A stretch of DNA of 44,055 nucleotides from M0108 sp049654905 (GTDB lineage: Bacteria; Pseudomonadota; Gammaproteobacteria; Chromatiales; Chromatiaceae), in the NCBI GenBank assembly GCA_049654905.1, contig JBASIS010000215.1, forward strand, positions 1-44,055, written 5' to 3'. A program made the position numbers and the translations under genes. Each line of letters opens with the position of its first letter. The stretch's first letter is position 1. The notes under the pieces are model-generated. The model worked only from the letters and a program-made list of their open reading frames with translations. It ran no database searches and was not told the origin of the DNA. Positions 1 through 7,954 of this stretch are shown piece by piece.

Positions 1-45
1 GGCCAGCAAGGCCGTGGCCAGTGCCGCCCGCATCCGCGCGGCCAT
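1..45 (-). CDS. 5' end of an exported protein gene (cut by window edge)
   Basis: Only the first 15 codons are inside the window. They read MAARMRAALATALLA, a basic start followed by a hydrophobic Ala/Leu stretch, as at the head of a signal peptide or membrane anchor. The ATG (complement of 43-45) shares its A with the TGA stop of the M13 peptidase upstream (TGATG). Translational coupling is therefore likely, and this would be the next gene of the same minus-strand operon. Nothing can be said about its function. Confidence rests on the precise stop/start overlap and on the composition of the 15 residues. Confidence 0.5.
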   Translation of the reverse strand, partial: MAARMRAALATALLA

Positions 46-2141
46 CACCAGATCACCAGGCGCTGTTCGGGGGCGCGCCACATGGCATCGCCCGGCCGCG
101 TGCCAAAGGCCTGGTGGAAGGCGTCGAGATGCAGCAGTGGCGCGACGGCGCGCACCGATGCGATGGCGTGCACATCGACCGACACCAGGTAGCGCAGCCG
201 TTCCGAACGTCCCTTGTAGGCCCACATCTGCGTCCAGGCCACGAAACAGCGCTGGTCGGCGGTCAGCCCATCGACATCCGGCGTCGGGTTCTTCGCCAGG
301 TAGCGCTTCAAGGCCGCGTGGGCGAGCGTGATGCCGCCCAGATCGGCGGTGTTTTCCGTCACGGTCATGGCGCCGTTATGCATCAGGCCAGGCAGGATTT
401 CGTATTGGCTGTACTGCTCGACCAGCACGTCGGTGCGCTGCTTGAACTCGGCGTTCGCCCGCGGCGTCCACCAGTCGCGCAGGTTGCCTTGCGGGTCGTA
501 CTGACGACCCAGGCTGTCGAAGCCATGGGTGATCTCGTGGCCGATCACGGCGCCGATGGTGCAGTAGTTGGCGGCAGGATCGGCACCCGGCTGATAAAAC
601 GGCGGCTGCAGGATGGCCGCCGTGATATCGATGGTGTTGGTGGTGAAGTTGTAGGCGGAGTTCACCGCAATCGGCGTGGTCTTGGTCGCCACGGCGAAGC
701 GGTTGTTGAGCACGGGTTTGTCGACCTGCGCCATGTCGCGCTGAAACGCGAAACGGCTGGCGCGCTGCACGTTGCCGAAATGGTCGTCCGGGCGGATGTC
801 GAGACCGCTGAAATCGACCCACTCCTTGGGATAGCCGACCTGGATGTCGATCTTGCCCAGCTTCTCCAGCGCCGCGCCGCGCGTCGCCTCATCCAGCCAG
901 GGATTGTTGCGCAGGCGGGTGGCGAATTCGTCCTTGATATGCCCGACCATCTCGGTGATATCGCGCCGGGTGGCCTCCGGGAAATAGGCCTGCACGTACA
1001 ACTGCGACAGCGGGTGATACAGCAGCGCTCCGATTTGCCGGGCGACGACGCGCTCCTGTTCGGGCGGGGCTTTCAGGCCCTTGCGCTCCGTCGTGAACGC
1101 TTCTTCCTGCAAACGCCACGGTTGTCCCAACTCCGAGGCGCGGCTGGCCAGCAAGAACCAGCGCAGCAGCAGCTTCACCTCATCGACTGAACGCTCGGTC
1201 AGCCTGTTTTGCAGCGCCTTCATGGCTTGGATATCCACCACCTGTACCCGCCCGGGCGCGGCGACGCCCAGCTCGGCCAGGAAGGCGCGCAGGTCGAGCG
1301 CCGGCATCAGCGCCTGCGCCTGATCCAGCGTCATGATGTTGTAGGTGTTGGCCGGATCGCGCTGCTGCAGCGGCGTCAACATCGCGCCTGCCGCTTGCGC
1401 TTCCATGGTCAGGATCCTGGTCGCTTGCGTTTTGGCAGCGTCGATGGGCTCGCCGATGCCGTGCAGCATGGCCACCATGTACATGTGATACAGGTCGCGC
1501 AACTTCTGGTGCTCGGGTTGGGCGTACTCGTCCTGTTCGAGCAGTAGCGCGCCGGGTGCCAGCACCATGACACCGGTGCTGCTGTCCTTGGCATCGGGCA
1601 TGGCCCCGACCATGATCAGCGGCGAGCCGCCCACCGCGTCCTGTAGCCGTCCGGCCAGACGGCCGTAGTCGGCCGGCGTGCCACCCGCCGCGGCGATGCG
1701 CTGCATATCGGCCTCCAGCTCCGTGATGCCCTCGGCCTCACGCCGCTGGAGGCCGAGGGCATCACGGCGCGCGTTGTCCATGGCCGCCCGGTAAAAGTCA
1801 CCCACTTGCTGGCGCGGGCTGCCCTTGGGTGCATCGGTCGTCGCAGCGGCCTCTTTGATCAGGGTCAGCAGCTGCTTGTCCAGGTTGTGCGCCAGCAGGG
1901 TGAAGCCGCCGACGTCCGGATCGCTGGGCGCGATCTCGGTCTTCTTGAGCCAGTCGCCGGCGGCATAGCGATAGAAATCCTGGCGCGGATCGACGCGGGT
2001 ATCCCTGTTGGCCGGCGAATAGCCCAACGCCGGGACATCATCGGGATAAGTGCCGGCATGGGTCAGCGGGCTCAGGGAAAATCCCGCGGCAAGGGCTGCG
2101 GCAAGAAGGCGATTTGTCATGGCAATAGGCAACCGGAACAT
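45..2141 (-). CDS. M13 family (neprilysin/PepO-like) zinc metallopeptidase, exported
   Basis: 698 residues, the usual size of bacterial M13 peptidases, which cleave oligopeptides and small proteins outside the cytoplasm. The zinc site is visible: HEITH at residues 535-539 gives two His ligands and the catalytic Glu. ENTADLGG, with Glu596 as third ligand and Asp600, follows about 60 residues later. The N-terminal peptidase_M13_N region is all-helical, and the chain ends in a short hydrophobic tail (VIW) where the family usually has a Trp. Residues 8-30 form a signal peptide; an alternative ATG at 2120 (MTNRLLAAALAAG) would give a cleaner one. Neither start has a strong Shine-Dalgarno sequence. 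It lies 34 nt after the CPBP protease gene and overlaps the next gene, so it is the third or later gene of a minus-strand operon. The substrate is unknown. The family assignment is firm. Confidence 0.93.
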   Translation of the reverse strand: MFRLPIAMTNRLLAAALAAGFSLSPLTHAGTYPDDVPALGYSPANRDTRVDPRQDFYRYAAGDWLKKTEIAPSDPDVGGFTLLAHNLDKQLLTLIKEAAATTDAPKGSPRQQVGDFYRAAMDNARRDALGLQRREAEGITELEADMQRIAAAGGTPADYGRLAGRLQDAVGGSPLIMVGAMPDAKDSSTGVMVLAPGALLLEQDEYAQPEHQKLRDLYHMYMVAMLHGIGEPIDAAKTQATRILTMEAQAAGAMLTPLQQRDPANTYNIMTLDQAQALMPALDLRAFLAELGVAAPGRVQVVDIQAMKALQNRLTERSVDEVKLLLRWFLLASRASELGQPWRLQEEAFTTERKGLKAPPEQERVVARQIGALLYHPLSQLYVQAYFPEATRRDITEMVGHIKDEFATRLRNNPWLDEATRGAALEKLGKIDIQVGYPKEWVDFSGLDIRPDDHFGNVQRASRFAFQRDMAQVDKPVLNNRFAVATKTTPIAVNSAYNFTTNTIDITAAILQPPFYQPGADPAANYCTIGAVIGHEITHGFDSLGRQYDPQGNLRDWWTPRANAEFKQRTDVLVEQYSQYEILPGLMHNGAMTVTENTADLGGITLAHAALKRYLAKNPTPDVDGLTADQRCFVAWTQMWAYKGRSERLRYLVSVDVHAIASVRAVAPLLHLDAFHQAFGTRPGDAMWRAPEQRLVIW

Positions 2142-2175
2142 CGTGGAGGAAAAATCAGCGGCTGACGGGCTGTTC

Positions 2176-2943
2176 TCAAGATGCCGCGACCAGCCCGGCC
2201 CCGAGCAATTGCAGGGAGAAGAGCGACCAGTCGTTCAGAATGTGCGCCCCGGTGCTGACCCAGAGGTTCTTGGTCATGATCCAGGGGAGCGTCAATACCA
2301 GGCGGGCAGTGCCGATGATGACAACGCACTGGATCAGGTTCCAGTCGTAGGTCGACAGGTGGATCAGACCGAAGAACAGCGCCGAGAGCAGCCAGGCCCA
2401 GAGGATTGCGGCCCGACGTCCGCTGCCGAGGCGCCGGGTGAAGAGGGTCAGCAGGGCGAGGAAGGGCAGGATGGTGATGACCTCCTCACCCAGGAGCTGC
2501 GGGGCGGTGCGGATGAATAGGAGCCACTGCTCGGCCGCGCCCTGGTCCGCGATGCCCGCCACGGCGGCATTGGACTGGAACTCGACGAAGGGCTTGAGCA
2601 GCGCGCCGACGCTCATGCTCACCAGGATGTTGAGCAGGGCGAACAGGACCATCCATTTGATCTCGTGCCAGCCGACCGGCCCGAACAGGACCCGCCAGTC
2701 CCCGGGGGCGACCCAGGCCAGGACGGCCAGCGGCAGGCCGGCCAGCAGCAGGGCCGGGAGCCACTGCCCGAGCCCGCCGCTCAGGGCAGCGGGCGGGAAG
2801 GCCAGGACCAGCAGGGCGACCAGGACCGCGGCCAGGACCAGGAGCCACTGCCGCCCCGAGAGTGCGACGGGCCAGCCGCGATAGAAGGGGAAGTCGCGGC
2901 CCGGGTCCTCCAGCCGGCGGATGCGCTCGGCGTCAGCGACCAT
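2176..2943 (-). CDS. CPBP family intramembrane metalloprotease (EEVITILPF subtype)
   Basis: 255-residue polytopic membrane protein of the CPBP (CAAX protease/Abi, Rce1-like) family. The conserved residues are present: a Glu pair at 153-154 (GEEVITILPF), FxxxH with His195 (FFGLIH), and His234/Asp238 in GAHILND. The Arg usually found three residues after the Glu pair is absent; the segment runs on as VITILPFLALL. An open frame extends upstream to 3111 but would overlap the preceding hydrolase gene. The ATG at 2943, 17 nt after that gene's stop, is the natural start. The gene sits between the TAP-like hydrolase and the M13 peptidase in one minus-strand run. Bacterial CPBP proteins act in bacteriocin immunity, peptide maturation or protein anchoring, and which applies here cannot be told. 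Confidence 0.85.
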   Translation of the reverse strand: MVADAERIRRLEDPGRDFPFYRGWPVALSGRQWLLVLAAVLVALLVLAFPPAALSGGLGQWLPALLLAGLPLAVLAWVAPGDWRVLFGPVGWHEIKWMVLFALLNILVSMSVGALLKPFVEFQSNAAVAGIADQGAAEQWLLFIRTAPQLLGEEVITILPFLALLTLFTRRLGSGRRAAILWAWLLSALFFGLIHLSTYDWNLIQCVVIIGTARLVLTLPWIMTKNLWVSTGAHILNDWSLFSLQLLGAGLVAAS

Positions 2944-2960
2944 GCCGTCCGCGGCCCCGA

Positions 2961-4979
2961 TCACTGGGTCACCCCGCCGGCCGCGGACGCGGGCGCTACC
3001 TCGGGTTTGGCCTCCGGCAGCGCAAAGCGCGGCGTCAGGCCCACCACGCAGGACTGGTCCAGCGCGACCGTCGGATTCTCGATGAAGGCCACGCCCAAGT
3101 CCCGGGCGCACGGGGAGAAGGCCAGGGCGCCGTGCCCGGTCTCGGGAAAGACGATCGCCTGGCCGCGGGGCAGGTGGCGGGCGGTCTCCGGACCCCAGCT
3201 CGTGGCGGTCTGGGTGTCGAGCAGGCCAGAGAAGACCAGGGTCGGGATGTCCGCCGTCACCGGCTCATGGAAGCCGGGCCTGGGGTGCTTGGGGAACAGT
3301 GCGCAGCTCGCGTAAAAGCCGTTGACAAAGTCTTCCAGGGGCTGGGTCGCCGCCATCGGCCACAGGTAGTCGGCCTGAAGCCGGGCGCTGATAGCCGCGG
3401 CACCGGCGGGGGAGTTGATGTCCATGTCCTCCTGGCAGGCGAACATCTGGGTCTGGAAGCCTTCTACCAGCAGGTAGTCGAGCTTGCGGTTATCCGCCGA
3501 GATGCGGGCGAAGGTGTCGGTGAGGTTCTGAGGCGTCAGCAGGCCGACGAGGGCGTCGAGAGGTTGCCTGGTGTCGCCAGCGAAGTGGCGGGCGATGAGC
3601 CCGCGCAGGGCCCCGCTCGTGGCTGCCTGGGTGCGCAGGCGCAGGTAGTCGGAGGCAAAGGCGAGGCGCGCCTGGGCGCTGGGCAGGGTCTTGGCCGCCG
3701 CCAGCAGCGCGGCCTCGAAGGCGTCCACGAACCCGGCCCCCGAGGTGACGGCGGTGCGGTCGGCCTCCAGGCGCTCCAGCACCGTCTTCACCGTCTCCTC
3801 CTGGAGCTGGCCCTGCTGGGCGAGCCGCAGCGCCGTCTGCGCGAGGGCGAGGGAGTCCGCATCAAGCCCGGCGAGGCCGGCGAGCGTCGTCTCGGAGGTC
3901 TGGCGCGGGGGCAGCTTGCCCTGGACGATGGCATCGAAGGTGGTGGTCACCCCCTGTTCCAGCTCGGCGACCATGCGGGGGATGTAGCCGGTCAGGCCCT
4001 GGAGCTTGAGCTTGTGGCTGTTGCGGCTGGCAACCAGCATGAACAGGGCGTTGCCATCGATCTTGTCCCCGTTGGTCAGGATCGGCGCCTTGGTCAGACG
4101 ACTGAACAGAGCCCAGAAGCGGGCCTTGAGGTTCGGATAGGCGGCGGCACAGGCGGCGTCGGCAGCGCACCGGGTGAAGATCGCCTCGATGGACTCGGCA
4201 TGGGGCAGGGCCAGGGTGTCGTAGGTCGGCACATGGGGCGGGGCCACCGAGTCCAGCACCACGGCGCGCACGCCATCCGGTGCGGTGCGCATCACCTCCA
4301 GACCGAGCTTGGTGCCGTAGGAGATGCCGTAGACGTTGAAGAAGGGATAGCCCAGGGCGCGCATCACCGCCTGCACGTCCCGGGCATTCTGCTCGGTGTT
4401 GATCTTGGACAGGTCGACACCGGCCGCCGCCAGCTCCTCGAGACAGGCGCGGGTGACCGCGGGGGGCAGTTGCGGGGCCTCGCCCCCGGGCTGCGCCGCA
4501 TCGGCCAGCCCTTGGACCAGATCCCCGGTATGGTCGGCCAGGGTGGCAAGACAGCGGGTCTCGGCCCCAGCGGAGGTATCCACCCCGCGCTGGTCGAAGG
4601 CCACCACATCGCGCCGCGCCCGCAAGCCTTCGAAGAAGGTGGAGGTCAGTGCGACCCGCTCCACGATGCCCGCGCCTGGCCCGCCGTGGAGATGCACCAC
4701 TGCGTCGGTTGCGGGGGCCAGGGAGCGGGACTTGAAGATCATGAAGGTCAGCGGGATGCGCCGGCCGTCCGGTTTGGCATGGTCCTCGGGGACCGAGACG
4801 GTGCCGCAGGCGACGGTCTTGCCCTCGATCTCGAAGGGGGCCAGGGGGCGCGGACAGGGTGCGGCCTTGACCGGATAGCGGTTGTCCGCCCCGCCCGCGG
4901 CAATGACTGGGAAAGCCGGTGCAGCGGGCTGAGGCGAGGTGAGTGCGAGGACGAAGGCAAGGATCTGGTCGGGGGTCAT
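2961..4979 (-). CDS. Alpha/beta hydrolase, TAP-like (tripeptidyl/prolyl aminopeptidase family)
   Basis: 672 residues. HGGPG at 98-102 is the oxyanion-hole motif of prolyl iminopeptidase-type hydrolases. GISYG at 218-222 places the nucleophile at Ser220. The C-terminal part has the acid in GLLDTQTATSW (about Asp588) and the base in PETGHGAL (about His616), as in the TAP-like C-terminal domain. The family releases N-terminal residues or short peptides from oligopeptides. A hydrophobic N-terminus (residues 5-28) with Ala-rich sequence suggests export. It is longer than most relatives; the excess lies in a helical middle region (about 300-480) between the two halves of the fold. The ATG at 4979 has AGGAG five bases upstream. 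It appears to lead the downstream CPBP and M13 genes. Confidence 0.85.
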   Translation of the reverse strand: MTPDQILAFVLALTSPQPAAPAFPVIAAGGADNRYPVKAAPCPRPLAPFEIEGKTVACGTVSVPEDHAKPDGRRIPLTFMIFKSRSLAPATDAVVHLHGGPGAGIVERVALTSTFFEGLRARRDVVAFDQRGVDTSAGAETRCLATLADHTGDLVQGLADAAQPGGEAPQLPPAVTRACLEELAAAGVDLSKINTEQNARDVQAVMRALGYPFFNVYGISYGTKLGLEVMRTAPDGVRAVVLDSVAPPHVPTYDTLALPHAESIEAIFTRCAADAACAAAYPNLKARFWALFSRLTKAPILTNGDKIDGNALFMLVASRNSHKLKLQGLTGYIPRMVAELEQGVTTTFDAIVQGKLPPRQTSETTLAGLAGLDADSLALAQTALRLAQQGQLQEETVKTVLERLEADRTAVTSGAGFVDAFEAALLAAAKTLPSAQARLAFASDYLRLRTQAATSGALRGLIARHFAGDTRQPLDALVGLLTPQNLTDTFARISADNRKLDYLLVEGFQTQMFACQEDMDINSPAGAAAISARLQADYLWPMAATQPLEDFVNGFYASCALFPKHPRPGFHEPVTADIPTLVFSGLLDTQTATSWGPETARHLPRGQAIVFPETGHGALAFSPCARDLGVAFIENPTVALDQSCVVGLTPRFALPEAKPEVAPASAAGGVTQ

Positions 4980-5012
4980 CGGGGCTCCTGGGTGGGTAGG
5001 GGGCTGAGCTGG

Positions 5013-5339
5013 TTACAGCTTGCCTTCGCTGCCGGTATACATGACGTTGCTGACCCGCCCGGAGCGATCCGTGTTGCAGCGCCAGGGCGCCTCGGCGCCC
5101 GCCACGGTCGCCTGGACGGTGATCCCGGCCTGGGACTCCGCGACGTCGAACACCGCCACATCGCTCGCCGAGCGGTTCATCTTCTTGGCAATTGCTGCTC
5201 GACAGGCACGGGCCGGCACCCCGGAGAGGTCGCCGCCGGTCACGACCGGGGTCTCGCTGGTCTTGGTGGCGCTGGTCTCAACACAGCCGGCGAGGGCGAA
5301 TGATGCGAGCAGGAGCGAGATGGAAAGCGGCTTGATCAT
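5013..5339 (-). CDS. Small lipoprotein of unknown function (PWxC domain)
   Basis: 108 residues. It opens with a lipoprotein signal (lipobox LAGC, Cys19), so it should be membrane-anchored. The mature part has a Cys (RACRAAIAKK) and ends in a segment with the pattern PWRC...V..V.Y.G. The same layout (C-x3-RI..., PWTC, V...Y.G) occurs in residues 29-97 of the protein encoded at 10797-11648, so the two share a domain. The reading frame is open up to 5546, but the ATG at 5339, preceded by GAGGA, gives the lipoprotein signal and is chosen. It lies 33 nt before the TAP-like hydrolase gene on the same strand. Function unknown. Confidence 0.78.
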   Translation of the reverse strand: MIKPLSISLLLASFALAGCVETSATKTSETPVVTGGDLSGVPARACRAAIAKKMNRSASDVAVFDVAESQAGITVQATVAGAEAPWRCNTDRSGRVSNVMYTGSEGKL

Positions 5340-5430
5340 GTCGTGAATCCTCGGTTTTGATGAGGCCCCCAGGGGGGCGTGAAAAACGGGCCAGGTAATG
5401 ACCCGAATAGGTGAGTCAGACGCTCTTGAC

Positions 5431-6195
5431 TCAGTCCTCGGGCCTGGCATGGGTGCGCCCAACATGCCGCAACAGCCAGAGGGCATAGAGGGCGTTGGGC
5501 AGGACCAGCAACACCGGCAAGAGCATCTGGAGGCCGGTCGGGGCAACCTCTGGGGCGGCCATCTGGCCCCCGGCGGCGCTCAGGGTGAAGGTGCCGAAGT
5601 CCCACAGGCCATGGATGATGATAGCGGGCCACAGGGACCCGGTGCGCAATCGGATGGCGATGAACAGGAGCCCGCTCAGCAGGGCCGCGCCGGACTGTAT
5701 CAGGGCAGGGAGCAAGTGACCGGTGGTAAAGACATTCAGGCTGTGGATGGCGCCGAACAGCAGCGAGGTGACCAGGATCGCCGGCCAGATGGCCATGCTG
5801 TGGCGCAACGCCTGGAGCAGGACGCCACGAAACATCAGCTCCTCCGACAGCCCGACGAAGAAGGTGTTGATGAGCACGAAGGTGATGACGGCCAGCGGCG
5901 GAAGCCCCTGGATGGCCCCCAGCACCAGGAAGGCCGCGATATAGAGGGCGGGCAGCCAGAGCAGGCGCAGACTACCAGGCGCGGGGGCGGTCTTGAGCCC
6001 TAGGTCATCCCAGCGCTGCCAGGCGACGACGGCCAGAAGAAAGGTCGCGGCCACCGGAAAGACCCAGTTCACCCCCTGGATCATCCCTTCCACCAGTTCG
6101 GCCTCGCCACCGGCGCGCAGCCGGCCACCGATCAGGGTAATGGCGGTCCAGATGACGAAGGCGCCCAGCGCCAGCAAGAGGCGTCGTGTCATCAT
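5431..6195 (-). CDS. CPBP family intramembrane metalloprotease (EExxxR subtype)
   Basis: 254-residue membrane protein, second of the family in this cluster. All three CPBP motifs are canonical: EELMFRG with Glu118, Glu119 and Arg123; FGAIH with His151; and IHGLWDF with His195 and Asp199. Several hydrophobic segments flank them. The frame stays open to 6462, but the upstream extension is Pro/Arg-rich and unlike the family. The tandem ATGs at 6195 and 6192 begin directly before the first membrane segment. No clear ribosome binding site is seen, so the start is less certain than the product. It differs from the CPBP protein at 2176-2943 in motif 1 and shows little overall similarity, so this is not a recent duplication. 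Confidence 0.85.
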   Translation of the reverse strand: MMTRRLLLALGAFVIWTAITLIGGRLRAGGEAELVEGMIQGVNWVFPVAATFLLAVVAWQRWDDLGLKTAPAPGSLRLLWLPALYIAAFLVLGAIQGLPPLAVITFVLINTFFVGLSEELMFRGVLLQALRHSMAIWPAILVTSLLFGAIHSLNVFTTGHLLPALIQSGAALLSGLLFIAIRLRTGSLWPAIIIHGLWDFGTFTLSAAGGQMAAPEVAPTGLQMLLPVLLVLPNALYALWLLRHVGRTHARPED

Positions 6196-6580
6196 CACTC
6201 GAACCCGTAGCTCTGTAGGCCAGGGACTCGCGCACGGCGGGAATGGGACGGGTTCATCGGCTTGCGCCTCGTGTGTTAGGTGGATAAACCATTCAGGGAT
6301 ACATGCGTTTGGCCAGGGTCTGTTGGAAGGCTGCATCGGACTGGCGCCGGGAGATGACGGACTCCGCCGCTCCGCGCCGGCGATTGAACAGAGGTCCGTG
6401 CAGACGGGGCTGGGGTCGCCGAGTGCTGGGTAGCTTCGGGGTGGCTCCACCACCCCGACCACGACCAGGCCCTACTCGCAGTCGGCCATGGTCACGTCCA
6501 CGATGGACTTGTAATATTTCAACGATAGCCTGGGTCCGCGTGGAATCAGCGTCAATCAATGAGCCGGTCCAGTGAATGCC
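6196..6580. other. Intergenic stretch between two minus-strand genes
   Basis: About 385 bases without a convincing intact gene. It holds the gene remnant described at 6472-6515 and, below it, a C/T-rich run with short inverted segments (GGTGGTGGAGCC read on the minus strand, near 6440-6455). A promoter for the CPBP gene at 5431 must lie here or further upstream, but no clear -35/-10 pair was found. Open frames in the stretch have no family resemblance and no usable ribosome binding site. Confidence 0.5.
6472..6515 (-). pseudogene. 38-bp remnant of the repeated domain in the 10797-11648 gene
   Basis: Read on the minus strand, 6515-6478 encodes YKSIVDVTMADC, then Glu and a TAG stop (6472-6474). 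This is exactly the end of the first C-terminal repeat (residues 195-206) of the exported protein encoded at 10797-11648. At the DNA level, 6478-6515 matches 11031-11068 in the same orientation at 37 of 38 bases. Outside this block the similarity stops abruptly on both sides. The in-frame upstream sequence (back to a TGA about 16 codons earlier) is unrelated. I read it as debris of a duplicated copy or a recombination scar. A short repeat with another role cannot be excluded. Confidence 0.7.
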
Positions 6581-7954
6581 TCAGGCCCCGCTGAACTGAA
6601 CCCCCTCAAACACCAGCGAGGGTGTCAGCAGTGCGTCATAGGGGAAGGGGTCATTGCCCACCTCGACGAGGTTCGCGAAGAGCCGCGGCAGGCTGCCGGT
6701 CACGATCATGCCGACCACGGGCTCGGCGATCTCGCCATGACGGATAACGTGGCCGTTCAGTCCCTGCGAGAACTCGCCCGTGGTCGGGTCGGCGTTGCCG
6801 CCGGCCCAGCCGGTGACCAGGATGCCGTCGCCCACCGAGCGCACCAGCTCGGCCAGGCTGCGCGTGCCGGGCTGGACGATCTGGTTGGAGGGCTCGCCGG
6901 TGGTGATGGGCAGTTTGGCCTTGGCACCGTAGTAGGTGTCGGCATAGACGGCCTTGGGCACGCCGCGCTCGATCAGCGCCAGGCGCCGCGCGGCGATGCC
7001 TTCCCGATCGTAAGGGCGCGACGCCAGACCGCGCGGTCGCAGCGGGTCGTCGAGGATGCTGAGCTTGTCGCTGAAAGCGGGGCTCTCCATCAGCGCCGGC
7101 CAGAAGGACTGGCCCTGCTGGATGCTGGCGGCGGCGGCCGGCGCCAGCAGGTCCTTGATCAGGCTGTTCGCGGCGCGCGACTCAACGACCAGGGCGGTCT
7201 TGATCGTCGGCCCCTGACGGCTCCCCAGACGCGCCCGCGCCCGGGCGAGCGCGCCTTCGGCAATGCGCCTGGCGTCCGGCAGATCCTCGAGGTGCAAACA
7301 GACGGCGAAATCCATGCCCTCCGCGCGTCGCTCGCTCGCCTGAGCGCCCGCACCCGAGTCCCGCAGGGATAGGATCGAGACCAGACCCACCGTCGTCGAT
7401 CCGTAGGTGCCGCTGAAGCCGTTGGAGCTGGCGCTGGCCGTCTGGACCTGACCGTCCTCGACCCGGCTGCTGGTGGAGATCAGGCGCGGCTCGGCGCGTG
7501 CCGCCGCGTCCATGGTGCGGCACCAATCGAGGCGCTGGGCGCCCTCCAAGCGGCTGGCCGCGTCGTCCGACAACTGCAGATCGGGACCCGCGGCGCTCGG
7601 GAACAGGCTCGCGGGCGTGATGCGCCGGTCCGGGTCGGCCTGGAGCTGGCGCGTCAACGGCACCGCCTCGCGGATGAAGTCGCGCAGCCGCGGCTCGCGC
7701 AGGTCGGTGGTGGAATAGACCCCATAACGGCCATCGACATAGAGCTTGATCTCGAGCGAGCGCGTGGTGGACTCGGAGACCGTGTCGGGCTTGCCGTCGC
7801 GGAACGCCAGGCTGGTGTGGCGCTGCTCGCTGGCGGTGGCCCAGGCGTCGGCGGCCCCCGCCGCGCGGGCCAGCTCGACCGCCTGTTGGGCGCGCTCGAG
7901 CAGGGTCTGGGAGGGCGTTGCGCCGCTCTGGGTGCCGTTGTTGTGCTCAGACAT
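6581..7954 (-). CDS. pmbA: PmbA/TldE-like subunit of a TldD/TldE protease
   Basis: 457 residues, matching the PmbA (TldE) family throughout. It lacks the HExxxH motif, as expected for the non-catalytic partner of TldD. TldD/TldE heterodimers degrade unfolded peptides and, in Escherichia coli, process microcin B17 and CcdA. The C-terminal Phe-Glu-Gly-x-Gln-Phe-Ser-Gly-Ala tail is family-like. The ATG at 7954 lies inside the end of tldD, giving an 8-base overlap, and has AGGAGG just upstream, so translation is coupled and the two subunits are probably made together. No signal peptide is visible, although the partner carries a Tat signal. This looks like the accessory Tat-type TldD/PmbA pair rather than the housekeeping one, so the symbol is by family only. 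Confidence 0.85.
   Translation of the reverse strand: MSEHNNGTQSGATPSQTLLERAQQAVELARAAGAADAWATASEQRHTSLAFRDGKPDTVSESTTRSLEIKLYVDGRYGVYSTTDLREPRLRDFIREAVPLTRQLQADPDRRITPASLFPSAAGPDLQLSDDAASRLEGAQRLDWCRTMDAAARAEPRLISTSSRVEDGQVQTASASSNGFSGTYGSTTVGLVSILSLRDSGAGAQASERRAEGMDFAVCLHLEDLPDARRIAEGALARARARLGSRQGPTIKTALVVESRAANSLIKDLLAPAAAASIQQGQSFWPALMESPAFSDKLSILDDPLRPRGLASRPYDREGIAARRLALIERGVPKAVYADTYYGAKAKLPITTGEPSNQIVQPGTRSLAELVRSVGDGILVTGWAGGNADPTTGEFSQGLNGHVIRHGEIAEPVVGMIVTGSLPRLFANLVEVGNDPFPYDALLTPSLVFEGVQFSGA

Noticed and set aside
2944..3111. N-terminal extension of the first CPBP protease
   Set aside because: It would overlap the end of the TAP-like hydrolase gene and is Arg/Gly-rich, without membrane character. 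The ATG at 2943 lies just after that gene's stop.
2862..5303. 813-codon plus-strand open frame across the TAP-like hydrolase region
   Set aside because: It is antisense to genes with intact catalytic motifs, and its composition (Gly/Gln/Arg-rich, no hydrophobic pattern) is typical of a shadow frame.
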